From Ulva prolifera (Eukaryota > Chlorophyta > Ulvophyceae > Ulvales > Ulvaceae), in NCBI GenBank assembly GCA_023078555.1, contig CM041196.1, positions 248,001 to 312,000 of the forward strand: 64,000 nucleotides of DNA, given 5' to 3'. Position 1 is the stretch's first letter, and the number at the start of each line of letters is the position of its first letter. Shown here piece by piece: positions 59,965-64,000 of the stretch. Below the pieces are notes generated by a model. That model worked only from the letters and a program-made list of their open reading frames with translations, was not told where the DNA came from and ran no database searches. Position numbers and translations under genes: made by a program.

Positions 59965-62900
59965 TCGGACCATCCTCAGTTTCAGCGCAGCACTGCGGTC
60001 GTGCCTCGCCCAAGGGTGCGCGCCGTCAGCTGTGCACGTCGCGCCACGTATCCTCAGCCACAACCAGACAGCTACGAAAGTGGCGCAGTGGCAACGCCCT
60101 TGTGCGGGCACGCTGCCCGCACGTGGCCTGCGCTCCCGTGCCTGTGGCCGACGATACACGAGGGATGTGTGGACGATACGCACGTGATTCCCATGCATGC
60201 GGATGGTGTCGTCAACCACACGATCACTCTTGCAGAACTCTGTGTACGCAGGTATCTGTGCATAGTGTTCTCCGTCAGGGAACAATGATACATAAGGACC
60301 GATGATGCGTGCCACCGCTGAACATGTCACATGTGGTCAGACGTTGTTGCATCAAATATCTCTCAACTGGCCTGCAGGCCTTTACATGTAAAGTACAGAG
60401 CCACCTAGCGAAGGTCACCCAGATACAAATCCCGGCCTCTGTCCTTTGTAACTACATGCAAATCTTGGCAGGTATCTGCGCTCCGGAGACGCATGCATGA
60501 GGGTTCTGAGAACTGCATATCCTCACTTCTGCAGCATACTGGTCATTTACACAGCAACGTGCTGATGCAGACCATATGATATTGACACGGTCATCTGCCT
60601 AGCAACAGAATGGTCCTGGGCCTGCATGCATGTACTTTCATAGAGGCAGGGACGTCCGCTGCAATGGCTGCGGCCTTAGTTATGGCCGCCTTGCTGCCGT
60701 GCTAGAAGGGGTCTGACCTGGTGACGCTGAAGGGGGTTTGCTCCGGCATTGCAACGTCTGCTGCAGCTGTGATCGAAGGGCAAGCGGGCTGGGCCTCAAG
60801 CTCCGCAGTCCCCAGGATTGGATGGCATGCTTCGGCTTGTGTGACTGCTCGCAGTGCCACGGCGTCGCTAGCTGCCACACCCATTGGAGAAGTGTCAGGT
60901 TGAGGCGCATGCCCTGTTCTCTGATTCAAAGCAGCCCGCGGCTACGTCGGCCTGCTGCATGCATCCGCACATGGCCGCAGCTGCAGCGCTGACATGCACA
61001 GTACGCCACAGCAACGGCGTTCATGTACTGCTGCCGTGGGTGGCCCGGGAGCAGTGACATCCGTTTCCAGGACAGGGCTTTGTTGTGCCTGCGGCGCTCC
61101 ACGTCCGTCTGCTGCTGTTCTCTACCAAAGCCTTGAGTACAACTCTACCAACAGCTGGCTGGAGGGCTCTGGCAGCCTGGCACTGTGAGGTCTCCTCAGC
61201 GGTGGTCCATTGTGCCTTTACTGTCAGATGACAAACTATGCACGAGCGGGGTACAGGCTGTCATAATACAAACATTAAACCGAACGTTCATTGGAACTCT
61301 AAAACGAATGACCACAATTTGGGTTGTAGAACTACACTGTCTAGATCGACTGTGTGCCGTTTCAGGCACATGTCCACACAGCAGCGACGGTGATCGAGTT
61401 GCTCACATGTGTGCATGTGCTGCATGCTCATGCCCACAGCCTGTACCTGTGTGACTGTGGCTCTGGAGATGCTGTAGACCACAACAGCCGCTCGGATTGA
61501 AACGCTTTGCCATGGATTGCCGCTCCGCTGAGGTTTCTGGTGACTCATCCAGCCCTGCGCATAGTGGCTGCTCCGAGCTGCTGTGCACAGCCTCTGCCAC
61601 GCCTGGGGGCAGCGCTGATGGGCCTGGCTTGCGCTGTGCTACAGTGCTCCCTGCCACTTTGACTGCGCCCTTGTCGCACAGGCTCTGCTCCCTGGATGAT
61701 GCCCGCAGCAGCATGATGTGCCAGAGCAGGCTAGGCCGTGTGTCCAGGCCGCCCAACAGGCTTGTGTCTGTCGGTCTGATTTGCACTGCATGCATGTTGA
61801 GCGTGGCCGAGCAACTGCTTGCTCATGGGTGCATACCAGCCCGCACTGCGCGTACGTAGTGTTAGCACATAGATGTGCATTTTGGCAAAATCAGTACGTG
61901 CATTCGCCGATGCTCTTGTGCACTGTAAAGTAAAGTAAATCTAAATTTACTGAGGCGTATCCTATTGGACATTGACAACTCCGAGTTAACGGGACTACAT
62001 ATGCCGAAGGGGTAAACCAGCTGGAAACCCCCCTCAGACGACCGTACGCAACTCACAGGGCCTCCTCCTGTGCTATGTCTAGATCCTGGCAGGCCAGGTG
62101 TCTTCGCGTTACAGTTGAGGATGTGGCAAGAATTTGTATTTGAGTTCAGAGGGCATTGGTGCAGACAACAGAGCTGTGCTGCCTCGCACCAGGCCAGCAG
62201 GGTGCCGGGGCTATGCTCGTGGCACGCATTGTGAACAATAAATATCCCGGAAGCTGCGGGAACACTGCCTCAGAGCATGCAGTTGCCCTCCTGAACCAAC
62301 CTTTGCACACAGCGCCAACGCTGGCTGCCGGATTGTTTTCTGCCTCAACACATGCTGCAATATCATCGACCATGCAGGCACACATGCGTGAGCCGCATGT
62401 GAGATGCAATGTGGACAGTCAGTGTCTGATGATTGCACAGGTGCATCGCAGTCAGCAACACTCTGATTCTAATCTGTACCATCACACCAGCCAATGGAGC
62501 AGCACCACATCCAAATTCAAGGCAGTGGCAATGAGCTCGGTCTTTCACTGCATGGCTTGCAGACCGTAGCCCACGGCTCGATGCGGGGGGCGGGGACGGG
62601 CATACAACCTCCGGCCTCTGGCGTGATGGGCATCAAGACCTATAGCAGGCGAATGAAAATGAGCACATGAGTCGTAAACATTCGCTGGAGTAAGATCATG
62701 TCGATGTCAAGTGAGTCGCTACCACGGCAATGCTGCTCTTCCACGATCAGCTTGTGCACAAAGCAATTCACTCAGCAAGATACACAATAGCGTAACAAAT
62801 GCATATGAAAATACTCTGCTACAAATGCACGTGCTTGTCTGGGGGAAGACCGGTGAAACCGGGTCCCGCCTAGAACGAGCGTCACGGGCCACAAACACCG

Positions 62901-63392
62901 ATCGCTGCATGCCCAGAGACTTCAAACCAAGCCCTGGTGCCCGCAGGCGTCAATACGTACCAGATATCAGCTGAGCACGCCTCTACATAGCTGTACATAT
63001 TCAGATCGTTCATCATTGCTTCTCGTCGGCCTGCCCGTGTATCATCGGCTTCTCGTAACGCGCAATAGGTGCACGCATCTGCTTGGCGTGAAAACAACTC
63101 CGCCGGTCACAAGACATTGATATTGTTCGGTCTTCTATTTGCGTTGTACCCGTCACTCCTCGCGCTATCAATATGATGTTCTTGTCCTCGTCCTCCAAGG
63201 GACAGGCATGCCTTCGGTTTCCCACTTGACTGCACATGCGTGTGACTATCGCGAATACGTCGCTAAAGTCACATATTGTGTGCAGGTATCGCGACCACTT
63301 GTGGGGGCTGGCCTCAGGACGCCACGGGTGCGAACTGATCCAGACGCGATGCCTCAGCGGCTGCGTCCGGCAGGCCCTTTGAAGAAAGAGAT
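59965..63392. other. Intergenic region between the array and the rubredoxin gene
   Basis: No supported exon, apart from the likelihood that the transit-peptide exon of the rubredoxin gene lies at its right end. It contains the truncated SINE-like copy at 61925-62075. Open frames near 60.7-61.9 kb overlap on both strands and show no family signature. Confidence 0.45.
61925..62075 (-). mobile_element. SINE-like element, 5'-truncated copy
   Basis: 151 bases matching 23044-23194 at 147 positions, including the (TTTAC)n-like tail. The tRNA-like head seen in the other copy is missing; similarity stops abruptly after tgtgcta. Loss of the 5' part with retention of the tail is typical of incomplete reverse transcription. 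Confidence 0.7.
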
Positions 63393-63753
63393 ATGTGCAT
63401 GCAGGCAGCAGTCACAACGAAGAGAGTGTCCGTTCAAGCGGAGCCCAAAGAGAAGGATGTTTCTGCGGCCGCTCCTGAAATCGAGGTGTGGCACAGGCAC
63501 TCGATGCCATCACTTACGAAGCTGCTCAGGCCACATCAGGTGAACAGGCAAGCCTACTGCGTCAAATATAGTGCCTATGCAGAATCCAGACTCCGAAATT
63601 AACAGAAAAGCGAGGGAGGTCGAGGAGCTGAGGGCTCAAGAGAAGTTCATGAAGGTCGGTACTGGTGAAGCCGACTGCATCAGCTGTGGCTACCACTACG
63701 ACCCAAGCAAAGGCGATCCAGAGTTCCCTGTTGCACCTGGCACCAAGTTCCAG
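63393..63753 (+). CDS. Plastid-type rubredoxin, N-terminal part (runs off right edge)
   Basis: Two exons with compatible phases: one ending 63485 ([20 protein letters not shown]|gtgtgg) and 63583-63753 ([20 protein letters not shown], then [29 protein letters not shown] and GTKFQ|gtatga). The C-x-x-C-G-Y knuckle with a following Y-D and the GDPxxPVxPGT loop are the first half of a rubredoxin iron site. The second C-P-x-C-G knuckle must lie in the next exon beyond 64000. In plants and algae this type (RBD1-like) is anchored to the thylakoid and needed for photosystem II assembly. Whether this copy has the C-terminal membrane helix cannot be seen. The start is unsure: ATG 63393 gives almost no transit peptide, so an upstream exon is likely, joined at an acceptor such as gcatgcag|GCAGCAGTC. 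Confidence 0.88.
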
Positions 63754-64000
63754 GTATGATCATACTGTGCTTTCAGACCATCATTCATCAGTTCAGAAGC
63801 ATGCGCCTGCCAATGGTCCTCACCTGCACCTACCTTGGCATGTCAACTCACACTGGCTGAAATCGTTTTCCTTTGCCTGTCATCAGATCTGATGGGCAGA
63901 AGTACCATCTTGCTGGGTTCCATTAGCAACCACTTCAGTGGCTTCAGCTCTCGAGAACCTCGAGTATGGTCAGGCAAGCAGGCCCGACTTACCTGTCTCA

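Overview
This window is nuclear DNA from an intron-rich photosynthetic eukaryote, most likely a green alga. The supporting signs are spliced genes with GT-AG and a few GC-AG introns, many GC-rich exons, TGCATGCAG-type acceptors, a chloroplast-type rubredoxin, a chalcone-isomerase-fold protein, and three small proteins with plastid plus lumen-type targeting. No rRNA, convincing tRNA, CRISPR array or viral gene was found. All gene models were built by hand from reading frame, splice-site phase and family resemblance. No database search was possible.

Left part (1-17.1 kb): the N-terminal end of a PIEZO-like channel (minus, runs off the left edge); a complete six-exon branched-chain aminotransferase (plus, 4185-8151); and a five-exon gene (minus, 10496-about 17122) for a single-pass membrane protein whose cytoplasmic kinase-like domain has lost its catalytic motifs. 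Then comes about 8 kb (17.1-25.1 kb) with no supportable gene. It carries a tRNA-derived SINE-like element at 23044-23318; a 97% identical, 5'-truncated copy lies at 61925-62075.

Middle (25.1-49.7 kb): a classical short-chain reductase, a short coiled-coil protein, UBL5/Hub1, a chalcone-isomerase-like protein, a second coiled-coil protein, an HIG1-domain mitochondrial protein, and the head-to-head pair RPN11 (26S proteasome deubiquitinase, 310 aa) and PRP6 (U4/U6.U5 tri-snRNP scaffold, 10 exons, 919 aa). UBL5/Hub1 and PRP6 both act in the spliceosome, and this DNA uses unusual 5' splice sites: C at +4 is common (GTGCGC/GTGCGT) and two introns start with GC.

Right part (50.7-64 kb): a same-strand array of three genes of 203, 458 and 105 aa. 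Each protein has a plastid transit-like N-terminus, a hydrophobic segment ending in an A-x-A type site, and a shared helical motif [SN]-K-[LI]-E-x-[IL]-[FL]-[DE]. The middle one carries a 223-codon exon of KAA[AS][DE] pentapeptides with a recent 120-bp internal duplication. I do not recognise this family, and it is my best candidate for an undescribed system. The window ends in the first exons of a plastid rubredoxin gene.
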